NCBI RefSeq assembly: GCF_005938645.2
Contig: NZ_CP042171.1
Coordinates: forward strand, 5,704,001-5,768,000
Direction: 5' to 3'
Length of the DNA: 64,000 nt
Source of the DNA: Pedobacter sp. KBS0701
GTDB lineage: Bacteria > Bacteroidota > Bacteroidia > Sphingobacteriales > Sphingobacteriaceae
Translations under genes and position numbers: made by a program
In this document: positions 43,566 to 52,490 of the stretch, piece after piece
Layout of the letters: the number at the start of each line of letters is the position of its first letter
Numbering within the stretch: position 1 is the first letter of the stretch
The notes under the pieces: generated by a model
The model's database searches: none
What the model was told of the DNA's origin: nothing
Seen by the model: the letters and a program-made list of their open reading frames with translations, nothing else

Positions 43566-44705
43566 ATGCATTTTGAATTAAGTGAAGAGCAATTAATGAT
43601 TCAGCAGGCTGCCCGCGATTTTGCGCAGCAAGAATTAAAGCCTGGCGTGATTGAAAGAGATGAACATCAGAAATTTCCGGCCGAGCAGGTAAAAAAACTT
43701 GGAGAACTTGGTTTCCTGGGGATGATGGTGAATGAAAAATATAATGGAAGCGGGCTAGATGCCATTTCTTACGTTCTGGTAATGGAAGAACTTTCTAAAA
43801 TAGATGCTTCTGCATCTGTAGTAGTTTCGGTAAACAACTCTTTGGTTTGTTACGGATTAGAGGCTTATGGTAGTGAAGCGCAAAAGGAAAAATATTTAAA
43901 GCCACTGGCTGCCGGCGAAAAAATTGGTGCGTTTTGTTTGTCAGAGCCTGAAGCTGGATCTGATGCTACCTCGCAACGTACAACAGCCGAAGATAAAGGG
44001 GATTATTATTTGCTTAACGGCACAAAAAACTGGATTACCAACGGAAGTACCGCATCCACTTACCTGGTTATTGCACAAACCCATCCTGAATTAAGGCATA
44101 AAGGTATAAACGCTTTTATTGTAGAGAAAGGAATGGAGGGTTTTACCGTTGGGCCAAAAGAAAATAAATTGGGCATCCGTGGTTCTGATACACATTCATT
44201 GATGTTTAATGATGTTAAAGTGCCAAAAGAAAATAGAATAGGAGAGGATGGATTCGGTTTCAAATTTGCCATGAAAACGTTAGAAGGGGGCAGGATTGGT
44301 ATTGCAGCACAGGCTTTAGGCATTGCACAAGGTGCTTTCGAGTTAGCTACACAGTATGCCAAAGAACGTAAATCGTTCGGGAAACCAATTTCTGAACATC
44401 AGGCAATTGCTTTTAAACTGGCAGATATGGCCACTCAGATCGAAGCTGCCAGGTTGTTGGTTTATAAGGCTGCCTGGCTGAAAGATCAGGGATTACCTTA
44501 TACCCAGGCTGGTTCTATGGCCAAGTTGTTTGCTTCGAAAGTTGCTATGGATGTAACCATTGAAGCGGTACAGGTGCACGGTGGTTATGGTTTCGTTAAA
44601 GAATACCACGTGGAACGGTTAATGCGCGATGCTAAAATTACCCAGATTTACGAAGGAACTTCTGAAATCCAGAAAATGGTGATATCGAGAGAAGTGATTC
44701 GTTAG
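43566..44705 (+). CDS. Acyl-CoA dehydrogenase (short/medium-chain type)
   Basis: A 379-residue flavoenzyme oxidising acyl-CoA to trans-2-enoyl-CoA. FAD/substrate motifs FCLSEPEAGSDA and NGTKNWITNG lie in the middle domain; AKERKSFGKPISEHQAIAFK and QVHGGYGFVKEYHVERLMRD are in the C-terminal helical domain. The catalytic glutamate is in QIYEGTSEIQK (about residue 367), the position used by butyryl/short-branched-chain enzymes. No electron-transfer flavoprotein gene adjoins. Confidence 0.95.
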   Translation: MHFELSEEQLMIQQAARDFAQQELKPGVIERDEHQKFPAEQVKKLGELGFLGMMVNEKYNGSGLDAISYVLVMEELSKIDASASVVVSVNNSLVCYGLEAYGSEAQKEKYLKPLAAGEKIGAFCLSEPEAGSDATSQRTTAEDKGDYYLLNGTKNWITNGSTASTYLVIAQTHPELRHKGINAFIVEKGMEGFTVGPKENKLGIRGSDTHSLMFNDVKVPKENRIGEDGFGFKFAMKTLEGGRIGIAAQALGIAQGAFELATQYAKERKSFGKPISEHQAIAFKLADMATQIEAARLLVYKAAWLKDQGLPYTQAGSMAKLFASKVAMDVTIEAVQVHGGYGFVKEYHVERLMRDAKITQIYEGTSEIQKMVISREVIR

Positions 44706-44816
44706 TTTTGAGCTTGGGGTTGGGAGTTTGGAGTCACTCGTCCAAACTCTCCACTCAAAACTCCCAACTTTCGTTAAGCGCAATGTACTCCAAGCGCCAA
44801 ACGCAAGACTTTCAAC
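44706..44816. repeat. Word-repeat element with two mutually exclusive hairpins
   Basis: GTTGGGAGTTT (44719-44729) can pair with AAACTCCCAAC (44758-44768). The overlapping GAGTTTGGA (44724-44732) can pair with TCCAAACTC (44741-44749). The two stems share bases, so only one can form at a time. The element lies between convergent genes. Confidence 0.7.
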
Positions 44817-45161
44817 TTATTCCTTCTCTCCGGCAACAGCGCTAAATACCGCCTTAATCAAAGCGACTACAATCGCTAAAAATGCAGCTGCGATAAAACC
44901 TGAAGTGTTAAAAGAGGTCATCATGTTATCAACCAGTAAAATCATTAAAACGGTGATGATGAATGATACCAATCCTAAGGTTAAGAAATTGATCGGAAAA
45001 GTTAATAACCTAAGGATGAACCCGATCGTTGCGTTTGCAAGAGCAATAAGCACTGAGGCGATAATCGCATTTCCGAAGCCATCAATACTTACCCCTGGCA
45101 CCAGCTTTGCGCCTACAAAAAACGCCAGTCCTGTTAAAAGGATTTCGATAATAAATCTCAT
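44817..45161 (-). CDS. Phage_holin_4_2-type membrane protein (PF04020 family)
   Basis: A 114-residue protein with four hydrophobic segments spanning nearly its whole length; NATIGFILRLLTFPINFLTLG is the family hallmark. Despite the holin name these are chromosomal inner-membrane proteins of unknown role. Divergent from the lipoprotein at 45180, with only 18 bases between the two start codons. Confidence 0.82.
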   Translation of the reverse strand: MRFIIEILLTGLAFFVGAKLVPGVSIDGFGNAIIASVLIALANATIGFILRLLTFPINFLTLGLVSFIITVLMILLVDNMMTSFNTSGFIAAAFLAIVVALIKAVFSAVAGEKE

Positions 45162-45179
45162 AATTGTTTATTTTTGTAA

Positions 45180-45611
45180 ATGTTTAAACGCTTTTTTACA
45201 TGTTCGGTTATCGTTTGGGTTTCCATATCCGTGCTTTCATGTTCGAATAGAAACAACAAACCTGTAATTAAGTTTTCAGGAGATAGTACTTCAATAATAA
45301 TTAAAAATATTGATGAGGCGAGCCTCCTGCAGGTTAAAAATGCCTATCAGATTAAAGCAGATACACTGAATGTAATTTCAGTTTTAATAAAACCAGGCGA
45401 TCTAGATAGTATTCAGGATGAACTGGAAGTACCCGGCAAGATTAAGATACTAGGCGATTCGGTCGTATTTAATCCCGATCAGCCTTTTCTTAAGGGTAAA
45501 GAATACCTGGTTGAAAGTTATATTGGGGTGAAATTTGCAACCGCTGGCGATCTGATTACGGGGAATGGTAAGCAGAACCTAAAAGCACAGCGACAAACAC
45601 TTAAACGGTAA
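45180..45611 (+). CDS. Small lipoprotein of unknown function
   Basis: A 143-residue protein with lipoprotein signal MFKRFFTCSVIVWVSISVLS followed by Cys21. The remainder is a mixed alpha/beta sequence without a domain I recognise. A TATTTTTG -7-like box at 45169-45176 ends 3 bases before the ATG, so the mRNA may be leaderless. Located between the holin-like gene and the rimP operon. Confidence 0.75.
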   Translation: MFKRFFTCSVIVWVSISVLSCSNRNNKPVIKFSGDSTSIIIKNIDEASLLQVKNAYQIKADTLNVISVLIKPGDLDSIQDELEVPGKIKILGDSVVFNPDQPFLKGKEYLVESYIGVKFATAGDLITGNGKQNLKAQRQTLKR

Positions 45612-45638
45612 TAATCAGCATAATAATTAGTGCGGGTG

Positions 45639-45669
45639 TTTGATTTTTTGTAAAAAATTACTACATTTG
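45639..45669 (+). promoter_or_regulatory. Promoter of the rimP-nusA-infB operon
   Basis: TTTG (45639-45642), a 19-base spacer and TACATTTG (45662-45669) match the Bacteroidota consensus exactly, giving a leader of roughly 60 bases before rimP. Confidence 0.8.
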
Positions 45670-45690
45670 CATCGTAATCGAAGAAAAGAG

Positions 45691-45714
45691 AAGGGGACAG
45701 TGTCCCCTTTTTCT
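45691..45714 (+). promoter_or_regulatory. Terminator-like hairpin in the rimP leader
   Basis: AAGGGGACA (45691-45699) and TGTCCCCTT (45701-45709) form a near-perfect palindrome followed at once by a T run, between the promoter and the rimP ATG at 45733. It looks like an attenuator controlling the operon, plausibly by NusA feedback. Confidence 0.65.
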
Positions 45715-45732
45715 ATGAAATCAGGTTAAAAT

Positions 45733-46197
45733 ATGCAGGTAGAAAAGAGAGTTGCAGCCCTCGTAGAGGAAAAAATAGCAGATCGGCCAGAACTGTTTTT
45801 GGTTGAGGTGAAAATGTTGCCAAACAATAAACTAATTATTCATGTTGATGGCGACGAAGGTATTAGCATACAGGATTGTGTTGCCATAAGCAGGCATGTT
45901 GGTTTTCATCTCGAAGAAGAAAATGCAATAGAACAGGCTTATAATTTAGAAGTTTCTTCGCCGGGAGTTGGCGAGCCTTTAAAATTAATCCGTCAGTACA
46001 ATAAAAATGTTGGCCGTACGGTAAGCATTAAACTCAAAGAAGGATTAAAAAAAGAAGGGAAACTGCTGGCGGTTACAGAAAATAATCTGCTGATTGAAGA
46101 ATCGGTTAAAGAAAAAGGGAAAAAGGCGGTAGCAATTCAAACAGATGTTCCGTTTAATGATATATTAGAAACAAGTGTGTTAATTTCATTTAAGTAA
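45733..46197 (+). CDS. rimP: Ribosome maturation factor RimP
   Basis: Needed for assembly of the 30S subunit. It is 154 residues. The N-terminal domain contains LIIHVDGDEGISIQDCVAISRHV and the C-terminal SH3-like domain follows YNLEVSSPGVGEPL. The stop is 2 bases from the nusA ATG, in the conserved rimP-nusA-infB order. Confidence 0.95.
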   Translation: MQVEKRVAALVEEKIADRPELFLVEVKMLPNNKLIIHVDGDEGISIQDCVAISRHVGFHLEEENAIEQAYNLEVSSPGVGEPLKLIRQYNKNVGRTVSIKLKEGLKKEGKLLAVTENNLLIEESVKEKGKKAVAIQTDVPFNDILETSVLISFK

Positions 46198-46199
46198 AA

Positions 46200-47444
46200 A
46201 TGAGTACTACAACAATTAATTTGATCGACTCTTTTCAAGAGTTTAAAGATTTCAAAAATATAGATCGCCCAACGGTGATCAGTGTGCTGGAAGAAGTTTT
46301 TCGTAGCATGTTGCGTAAAAAATACGGAACAGACGAAAACTGTGATGTTATTGTGAATCCTGATAACGGGGATTTGGAGATCTGGAGAACGAGAAAAGTG
46401 ATGGAGGATGGATTTTCTGAGGATGATGATCTGGAGATTGAGCTTGCAGAAGTTTCCAAGTTGGATAGTACTTTAGAAGTCGGTGATGATTATATTGAGC
46501 AGATTACCTTGGAAAGTTTCGGCCGTAGGGCAATTTTAGCTGCCCGCCAGACTTTGGTATCTAAAGTATTGGAATTAGAGAAAGACGAAATTTTCAAAAA
46601 ATATAAAGATAGGGTAGGCGAAATTGTAACAGGTGAGGTTTATCAGGTTTGGAAGAAAGAAACTTTGGTTTTAGATGATGAAGGTAACGAACTTTTAATG
46701 CCTAAAACAGAGCAGATTCCGGCCGATTATTTCAAAAAAGGTGATTCTGTGAGAGCGGTAATCTCTAAAGTAGAAATGATTAACGCTAACCCTAAGATTA
46801 TCATTTCAAGAACAGCACCAGAATTTTTACAACGTTTGTTCGAACAGGAAGTTCCGGAAATTTTCGATGGTTTAATTACCATTAAGAAAATTGTTCGTGA
46901 GCCGGGAGAGCGTGCTAAAGTTGCTGTTGAATCTTACGATGACCGTATTGATCCGGTTGGTGCGTGTGTGGGTATGAAAGGATCACGTATCCACGGTATC
47001 GTTCGCGAGTTGAAAAACGAAAATATTGATGTGATTAACTTCACTAATAATATTTCATTATACATTACCCGTGCTTTAAGCCCGGCAAAAATCACCTCTA
47101 TTAAATTGGATGATGAAACCAAACATGCATCTGTTTACTTAAAACCAGATCAGGTTTCATTGGCAATTGGACGTGGCGGACACAATATTAAACTGGCTGG
47201 TAAATTAACCGGTTATGAAATTGATGTATACCGTGAAGCCGGAGAAGAGAGCGATGAGGATGTTGATTTAGAAGAATTCTCAGATGAGATTGATAGCTGG
47301 ATCATTGATGAATTAAAGGCTATCGGTTGCGATACTGCTAAGAGTGTATTAGCGCTTACAGTAGAAGATTTAGTTAAACGCACCGACCTTGAAGAGGAAA
47401 CCATTAAAGAAGTGGTTCAAATTTTGAAGTCAGAATTTGAATAA
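46200..47444 (+). CDS. nusA: Transcription termination/antitermination protein NusA
   Basis: RNA-polymerase-binding elongation factor. It is 414 residues, shorter than in E. coli. An N-terminal domain (about 1-125) is followed by S1 (VGEIVTGEVYQVWKKETLVL), KH1 (DPVGACVGMKGSRIHGIVREL) and KH2 (LAIGRGGHNIKLAGKLTGYEI). One short C-terminal helical repeat (about 355-414) replaces the two AR repeats of E. coli. Cotranscribed with rimP and infB. Confidence 0.96.
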   Translation: MSTTTINLIDSFQEFKDFKNIDRPTVISVLEEVFRSMLRKKYGTDENCDVIVNPDNGDLEIWRTRKVMEDGFSEDDDLEIELAEVSKLDSTLEVGDDYIEQITLESFGRRAILAARQTLVSKVLELEKDEIFKKYKDRVGEIVTGEVYQVWKKETLVLDDEGNELLMPKTEQIPADYFKKGDSVRAVISKVEMINANPKIIISRTAPEFLQRLFEQEVPEIFDGLITIKKIVREPGERAKVAVESYDDRIDPVGACVGMKGSRIHGIVRELKNENIDVINFTNNISLYITRALSPAKITSIKLDDETKHASVYLKPDQVSLAIGRGGHNIKLAGKLTGYEIDVYREAGEESDEDVDLEEFSDEIDSWIIDELKAIGCDTAKSVLALTVEDLVKRTDLEEETIKEVVQILKSEFE

Positions 47445-47506
47445 GTGGTGTAATTGCCAAATAAACACTACTTTTGTATTAAATAAAAAACAATAACAGG
47501 AGCTAA

Positions 47507-50500
47507 ATGTCAGACGACAAACCAATCATTTTAATTAAAGCTATTAAAGAACTTAATATAGGCATGGGTACGGCCGTTGAGTTTTTAAACAAAAAGGGAT
47601 TCTCTGCCGAGAAAAGCCCGATGTTTAAACTTACGGGAGACATGTATAATGCCTTATTGAAAGAGTATCAGGGAGATAAGATCGTAAGAGAAGAAGCCAA
47701 ACAAATAGTGATTGGTAAAATACGTCGTGACGAGCCTGAGACTGAAAAGCCAGTAGAAGCGCCGAAGAAAAATACCGATTTTGAGAAAAATGAAGAGATT
47801 TTAATTAAAAATGCTCAATCATTTACTCCTCCGGTAGAAAAACCAAAGGTTGTAGAAACACCTAAGGTAGAAGCGCCAGCACCAGCACCTGCGGCAGCAG
47901 TTGAGCCGGTAAAAGAAACTAAGGCAGAAGAAAAAGCAGAGGAAACCGGATTACCAGGCGTTAAAATTGTAGGAAAGATTGATTTAAATGATCTTAATCC
48001 TAAAACACGCCCGGCTAAGAAAGAAGAAACGCCTGCTATACCAGCGCCTGTTGTAGAACCACCAGTGGTTAAAGCACCAGAACCTGTAAAACCAGTAGAG
48101 CAACCTAAGGTAGAAGAAAAACCGGTTGAGGTTAAAAAAGAAGAAGCTCCTGTTGCACCAGCACCAGTTGCAGAAACACCTGTGGTTAAAACGGCAGAGC
48201 CTGTAAAACCAGTTGAACAACCTAAAGTGGAAGAAAAACCAGCTGAAGCAAAACCGGTAAACAACGAGCCTGAAGTAATTAAAGCACGTACCGTTAAATT
48301 AACTGGTCCGAACATTATTGGTAAAATTGTTTTACCAACAACTCCGGATAGAAGAAATGGTCCGGTGGCATCATCTAGCGATAGTGAAGCCGCCAAACGT
48401 AAACGTAAGCGTAAAAAAACGCCGGGAGCACCAGGACAGCCAGGTCAACACGGTGGTCAAGGGCAGCAAGGACAGAATAATCCTGCAGGTCAGGGTCAGG
48501 GCCAAGGCGGTGCGCCAGGACAACCTCGTCAACCTTATCAAGGAAACAGACCAGGTGGCGGTACGCCATATCAGGGTAACAGACCAGCCGGACAAGGCGG
48601 AACTCCTTACCAGGGAAATAGAAATAACAACAATAATAACAGACCAGGTTTCCAAAATAGAAATGCTACACCAAGCGGACCTAAAGAAGAACCTACTGAG
48701 AAAGAAATTCAAGATCAGATTAAAGCAACACTTGCCCGTTTAAGTGGTGCGGGTAAATCAGGTAAATTTGCGCAGCGTGCTAAATTACGTCGTCAGAAAC
48801 GTGATGATGTGGCGTTTAATGCAGAAGAAGCCGCAAATGAGCTTGAATCGCAATCGAAAATATTAAAAGTAACAGAATTTGTTACCGCTAATGAGCTAGC
48901 GAGCATGATGGATGTGCCGGTTACCAAAATTATTGGTACCTGTATGAGCCTTGGAATGTTCGTTTCCATTAACCAGCGTTTAGATGCTGAAACCTTAACC
49001 ATTGTTGCTGACGAGTTTGGTTACGAAATTCAATTCGTTAAACCAGATGAAGACGAAGAAAATGTAATTGAGGAAGAAGATAACGATGCTGATTTAATTG
49101 AAAGAGCTCCGGTTGTTACGATTATGGGACACGTCGATCACGGTAAAACCTCATTGCTGGATTATATCCGTAAAGCAAATGTGGTAGCTGGTGAGGCGGG
49201 TGGTATTACCCAGCACATTGGTGCTTATATGGTAACTACGCCAACCGGTAAAAAAGTAACCTTCTTAGATACTCCAGGTCACGAAGCCTTTACAGCGATG
49301 CGTGCACGTGGTGCTAAGGCAGCAGATATTGCCATTATTGTTATTGCTGCGGATGATGCAGTGATGCCTCAAACAAAAGAGGCGATTAACCACGCACAGG
49401 CAGCAGGCGTACCATTGGTATTTGCTTTCACTAAAGTAGATAAACCAGGCGCAAATGCAGATAAAGTACGTGAGCAGTTATCGGTAATGAATATCCTGGT
49501 TGAAGATTGGGGTGGTAAATACCAATCGCAGGAAATCTCAAGCAAAAGCGGCTTAAATGTTGATTTACTTTTAGATAAAGTATTATTAGAAGCAGAATTA
49601 TTAGAACTTAAAGCAAATCCGAATAAGAGAGCTACAGGTACTGTAATCGAGTCGGCTCTAGATAAAGGACGTGGTATTGTAACTACAGTACTGGTTCAGG
49701 CGGGTACTTTAAGAGTTGGAGATCCAATCTTGGCGGGTAGTTACAGCGGACGTGTAAAAGCGTTAACCAACGAGCGTGGTGCTAAAGTAGAATCAGCAGG
49801 TCCATCACAACCGGTACAGGTTTTGGGTATGCAAGGTGCACCTACTGCAGGCGATAGGTTTAATGCTTTAGAAAGTGAAACTGAAGCTCGTGATATTGCA
49901 AACAAACGTATGCAGTTACAACGTGAGCAAGGTTTACGTACGCAGAAACACATTACTTTGGATGAGATTGGTCGTCGTTTGGCAATTGGCAACTTTAAAG
50001 AACTTAATATCATCGTTAAGGGTGACGTGGATGGTTCAATTGAAGCATTAGCCGATTCATTATTGAAATTATCGACCGAGCAAATTCAGATCAATATCAT
50101 CAGTAAGGGTGTTGGCCAGATTTCAGAGTCTGATGTATTGTTAGCTTCGGCTTCTGATGCGATTATTATTGGTTTCCAGGTTCGTCCATCAACAGGTGCA
50201 CGTAAACTTGCAGAAGCTGAGCAAATCGATATCCGTCTATATTCTATCATTTACGATGCCATCAACGAGATTAAATCGGCAATGGAAGGTATGTTGGATC
50301 CGGAATTTGAAGAGAAAATTGTGGCTAACGTTGAGATTCGTGAGACTTTCAAAATCACTAAAGTGGGTACCATTGCAGGTTGTATGGTATTGGATGGTAA
50401 GATTACCCGTAACAGCAAAATCCGTATCGTTAGAGATGGTGTTGTAGTGTATACAGGCGAATTGGCATCTTTAAAACGCTTTAAAGATGATGTGAAAGAG

Positions 50501-50608
50501 GTGAATAAAGGTTATGAGTGTGGTTTAAACATCCAGAACTTTAATAACATTGAAGTTGGCGATATTGTAGAAGCTTATGAACAAGTTGAAGTAGCAAGAA
50601 AGCTTTAA
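47507..50608 (+). CDS. infB: Translation initiation factor IF-2
   Basis: GTPase placing initiator tRNA on the ribosome, 1033 residues. A short N-terminal IF2_N domain is followed by a long disordered part (about 85-420): Pro/Val/Lys/Glu-rich, containing a 39-residue tandem repeat ([14 protein letters not shown] core, 117-bp period at about 48065 and 48182), then a Gly/Gln/Asn-rich stretch. A second IF2_N segment is followed by the GTPase domain with [17 protein letters not shown] and TKVDKPG, then domains II-IV. A terminator follows 23 bases after the stop. Confidence 0.96.
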   Translation: MSDDKPIILIKAIKELNIGMGTAVEFLNKKGFSAEKSPMFKLTGDMYNALLKEYQGDKIVREEAKQIVIGKIRRDEPETEKPVEAPKKNTDFEKNEEILIKNAQSFTPPVEKPKVVETPKVEAPAPAPAAAVEPVKETKAEEKAEETGLPGVKIVGKIDLNDLNPKTRPAKKEETPAIPAPVVEPPVVKAPEPVKPVEQPKVEEKPVEVKKEEAPVAPAPVAETPVVKTAEPVKPVEQPKVEEKPAEAKPVNNEPEVIKARTVKLTGPNIIGKIVLPTTPDRRNGPVASSSDSEAAKRKRKRKKTPGAPGQPGQHGGQGQQGQNNPAGQGQGQGGAPGQPRQPYQGNRPGGGTPYQGNRPAGQGGTPYQGNRNNNNNNRPGFQNRNATPSGPKEEPTEKEIQDQIKATLARLSGAGKSGKFAQRAKLRRQKRDDVAFNAEEAANELESQSKILKVTEFVTANELASMMDVPVTKIIGTCMSLGMFVSINQRLDAETLTIVADEFGYEIQFVKPDEDEENVIEEEDNDADLIERAPVVTIMGHVDHGKTSLLDYIRKANVVAGEAGGITQHIGAYMVTTPTGKKVTFLDTPGHEAFTAMRARGAKAADIAIIVIAADDAVMPQTKEAINHAQAAGVPLVFAFTKVDKPGANADKVREQLSVMNILVEDWGGKYQSQEISSKSGLNVDLLLDKVLLEAELLELKANPNKRATGTVIESALDKGRGIVTTVLVQAGTLRVGDPILAGSYSGRVKALTNERGAKVESAGPSQPVQVLGMQGAPTAGDRFNALESETEARDIANKRMQLQREQGLRTQKHITLDEIGRRLAIGNFKELNIIVKGDVDGSIEALADSLLKLSTEQIQINIISKGVGQISESDVLLASASDAIIIGFQVRPSTGARKLAEAEQIDIRLYSIIYDAINEIKSAMEGMLDPEFEEKIVANVEIRETFKITKVGTIAGCMVLDGKITRNSKIRIVRDGVVVYTGELASLKRFKDDVKEVNKGYECGLNIQNFNNIEVGDIVEAYEQVEVARKL

Positions 50609-50631
50609 TTGCTTTTTAAGAATAATGATTT

Positions 50632-50660
50632 AAAGTGGCCTCAAAAGGGCCACTTTTTTT
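50632..50660 (+). terminator. Intrinsic terminator of the rimP-nusA-infB operon
   Basis: AAAGTGGCC (50632-50640) pairs with GGCCACTTT (50648-50656) and is followed by a T run. Confidence 0.88.
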
Positions 50661-50678
50661 GTTAAAGCGAAATACTTG

Positions 50679-50774
50679 TCTTAAAATTATCGGATAATAT
50701 TGAGTTAATATCTTAAAATTATCGGATAATATTGAGTTTTTATCTTGAAAATATCGATATTTGTATTTGTTAAT
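50679..50774 (+). repeat. 32-bp direct repeats (three copies) upstream of AAA/DUF4143 copy 2
   Basis: TCTTAAAATTATCGGATAAT starts at 50679 and 50711 in two copies identical over about 28 bases. A third, degenerate copy (TCTTGAAAATATCGATA) starts exactly one period later at 50743 and covers the likely promoter. The ATTATCG core appears again near 50774. Confidence 0.85.
50732..50764 (+). promoter_or_regulatory. Weak promoter match for AAA/DUF4143 copy 2
   Basis: TTG (50732-50734), a 22-base spacer and GATATTTG (50757-50764, one mismatch to TAnnTTTG). It lies within the iteron array, 18 bases before the ATG. Confidence 0.35.
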
Positions 50775-50781
50775 TATCGAT

Positions 50782-52014
50782 ATGGAAAGATCAACCGCAT
50801 TAAAATCTTTAAAAAATCACCTTAATAAACCTCAGCACACCATTATTATAGGGCCAAGGCAGATCGGCAAAACCACACTTGTTAAGCAGCTGGCAGAGCA
50901 ATTGCAAAAGGATAACGAGCTAGTGTATTTTTTAACCTTCGAAGATCCTGTCATTTTAGAGGCCGTAAATCACCATCCCGAAAATATATTCAATTATACC
51001 TTATTGCCGGCCGATCTTCCTGCAGATAAGCGATTATATGTCATTATCGATGAAGTTCAGTATGCAAAAGAGCCCAGTAATTTTTTAAAACTTTTATACG
51101 ATAAGTATTCACCAAAGTTGAAAATCATCGCTACGGGTAGCAGTGCGTTTTACATTGATAAGAGTTTTAAAGATAGTTTGGCGGGAAGAAAAAAGGTGTT
51201 TGAATTTTTTCCTTTGGCATTCGATGAATTTTTGCACTTTAAAGGTGAGGATGATTTAATCGCTGAGTGGGAACAACTGAAAAAAAGAGTTACTTACCAG
51301 GGGCTCCAGCGTAACCGTATAAACGCGCTGTTCGATGAATATTTGGTTTACGGTGGTTATCCTGCTGTTGTTTTAGCAGATACGGAACAGGAAAAGCAAG
51401 AAATGCTTAAAGAGCTTATAAACAGCTATATGAAAAAAGATGTCTTAGAAGCAGGTATTAAGGAAGAACTTAAGTTTTTTCAACTGGCCAGGTTATTAGC
51501 TGATCAGACTGGAAGTTTAGTAAACCACCATGAATTGGGAAATACCTTGCAACTGGCCAGTTCTACCGTAGAAAATTATATTTATTTAATGCAGAAAACT
51601 TTTATAGTACAATTGCTTTCTCCCTTCTATGGTAATGTGAGGAAGGAATTAACCAAAATGCCAAAGATTTATTTTAATGATAATGGTTTGCGCAATGCAT
51701 TGTTAAATAATTTTTCGAAGTTAAACGATAGGGCAGATAAAGGCAAATTGCTTGAGAATTATGTTTACTGCAGGCTAAGGCAGTTGCATGATTCAGATAG
51801 TTTGCTTTTTTGGCGCACTGCGGATGGTAATGAAGTAGATTTTGTGGTAGAAGAACAAATAAAAAAGGGCCTGGCTTACGAGGTTAAATATCATGATTTG
51901 CAGTTTAAACCTAATAAGTATAAAAAATTTGTGGAGGCTTATCCTGATTTCAATCTGGAATGTATTTGTAAGATACTTACAAAAGATAATTCGATAGAGG
52001 CTATCAGGTTATAG
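50782..52014 (+). CDS. AAA ATPase with C-terminal DUF4143 (nuclease-like) domain, copy 2
   Basis: A 410-residue relative of the protein at 21490. Walker A GPRQIGKTT (about 24-32), Walker B LYVIIDEVQYAKE, GSSAFYID and LAGRKKVFEFFPLAFDEFL define the ATPase. GNEVDFVVEE with YEVKYHD in the DUF4143 domain resembles a PD-(D/E)XK site. The two paralogs are clearly diverged, so not a recent duplication. ATG 50782 is preferred to the TTG at 50761, which lies in the putative -7 region. A small XRE regulator is encoded convergently downstream. Confidence 0.92.
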   Translation: MERSTALKSLKNHLNKPQHTIIIGPRQIGKTTLVKQLAEQLQKDNELVYFLTFEDPVILEAVNHHPENIFNYTLLPADLPADKRLYVIIDEVQYAKEPSNFLKLLYDKYSPKLKIIATGSSAFYIDKSFKDSLAGRKKVFEFFPLAFDEFLHFKGEDDLIAEWEQLKKRVTYQGLQRNRINALFDEYLVYGGYPAVVLADTEQEKQEMLKELINSYMKKDVLEAGIKEELKFFQLARLLADQTGSLVNHHELGNTLQLASSTVENYIYLMQKTFIVQLLSPFYGNVRKELTKMPKIYFNDNGLRNALLNNFSKLNDRADKGKLLENYVYCRLRQLHDSDSLLFWRTADGNEVDFVVEEQIKKGLAYEVKYHDLQFKPNKYKKFVEAYPDFNLECICKILTKDNSIEAIRL

Positions 52015-52040
52015 CTTACTGATCAGCTGATGATATCAAA

Positions 52041-52301
52041 CTATACATCAAAATATTGGTGCTCTTGGTGTTTTTGGGAAATTATCTTGGCCTTCTTAAA
52101 GGCTGATTGAATGATGATGTCCTGAATGGAAATTTCGTAGAGTTCAGCAATTTTGCCCAGTTGCGAGAGTGAAAAATCGACTTCATTGTTTTCCCACTTT
52201 CGGTAAGCCACCCTGCTTATTCCGATTACATCAGCAGCGTATTGCTGTGTATAACTATACTTATCTCTGTACCTTCTTAAGGTAACCCCTATATCTAACA
52301 T
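52041..52301 (-). CDS. XRE-family helix-turn-helix regulator
   Basis: An 86-residue protein. The HTH_3 domain covers about residues 7-62 (RRYRDKYSYTQQYAADVIGI, then SRVAYRKWENNEVDF). It has no ligand-binding or toxin partner domain. It faces the AAA/DUF4143 gene tail to tail (26 bases between stops). It could bind the iterons of that gene or act elsewhere; this is untested. Confidence 0.85.
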   Translation of the reverse strand: MLDIGVTLRRYRDKYSYTQQYAADVIGISRVAYRKWENNEVDFSLSQLGKIAELYEISIQDIIIQSAFKKAKIISQKHQEHQYFDV

Positions 52302-52490
52302 ATTAAGAAAACGTTGACGGCTATGTATTTTTAATATTTACCTGCTGTATATTTAATAATGTAAATAATGATAATAAGGAATTGTCAAAAGTAGTAAATA
52401 AAATTAGTTTATTTGTGTAGGTTTTAAATTGTTGAAAAAACAAATAATAACCAAAAGGATTGTTTTTTAATTAAATTTAAACTTTAAAGA

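Noticed and set aside
44728-45267. 179-residue plus-strand frame
   Set aside because: It is antisense to the holin-like gene and crosses a word-repeat element and the start of the lipoprotein; composition is unlike a protein of this organism.
48065-48240. infB 117-bp tandem repeat as a mobile or phase-variable element
   Set aside because: The copies encode a low-complexity IF-2 linker and have diverged at synonymous sites; normal for disordered regions.
47815-48396. 193-residue minus-strand frame in infB
   Set aside because: Ser/Thr/Gly-rich shadow of the Pro/Lys/Glu-rich disordered part of IF-2.
50679-50774. 32-bp repeats as a CRISPR array
   Set aside because: Repeats abut each other without spacers and the third copy is degenerate.
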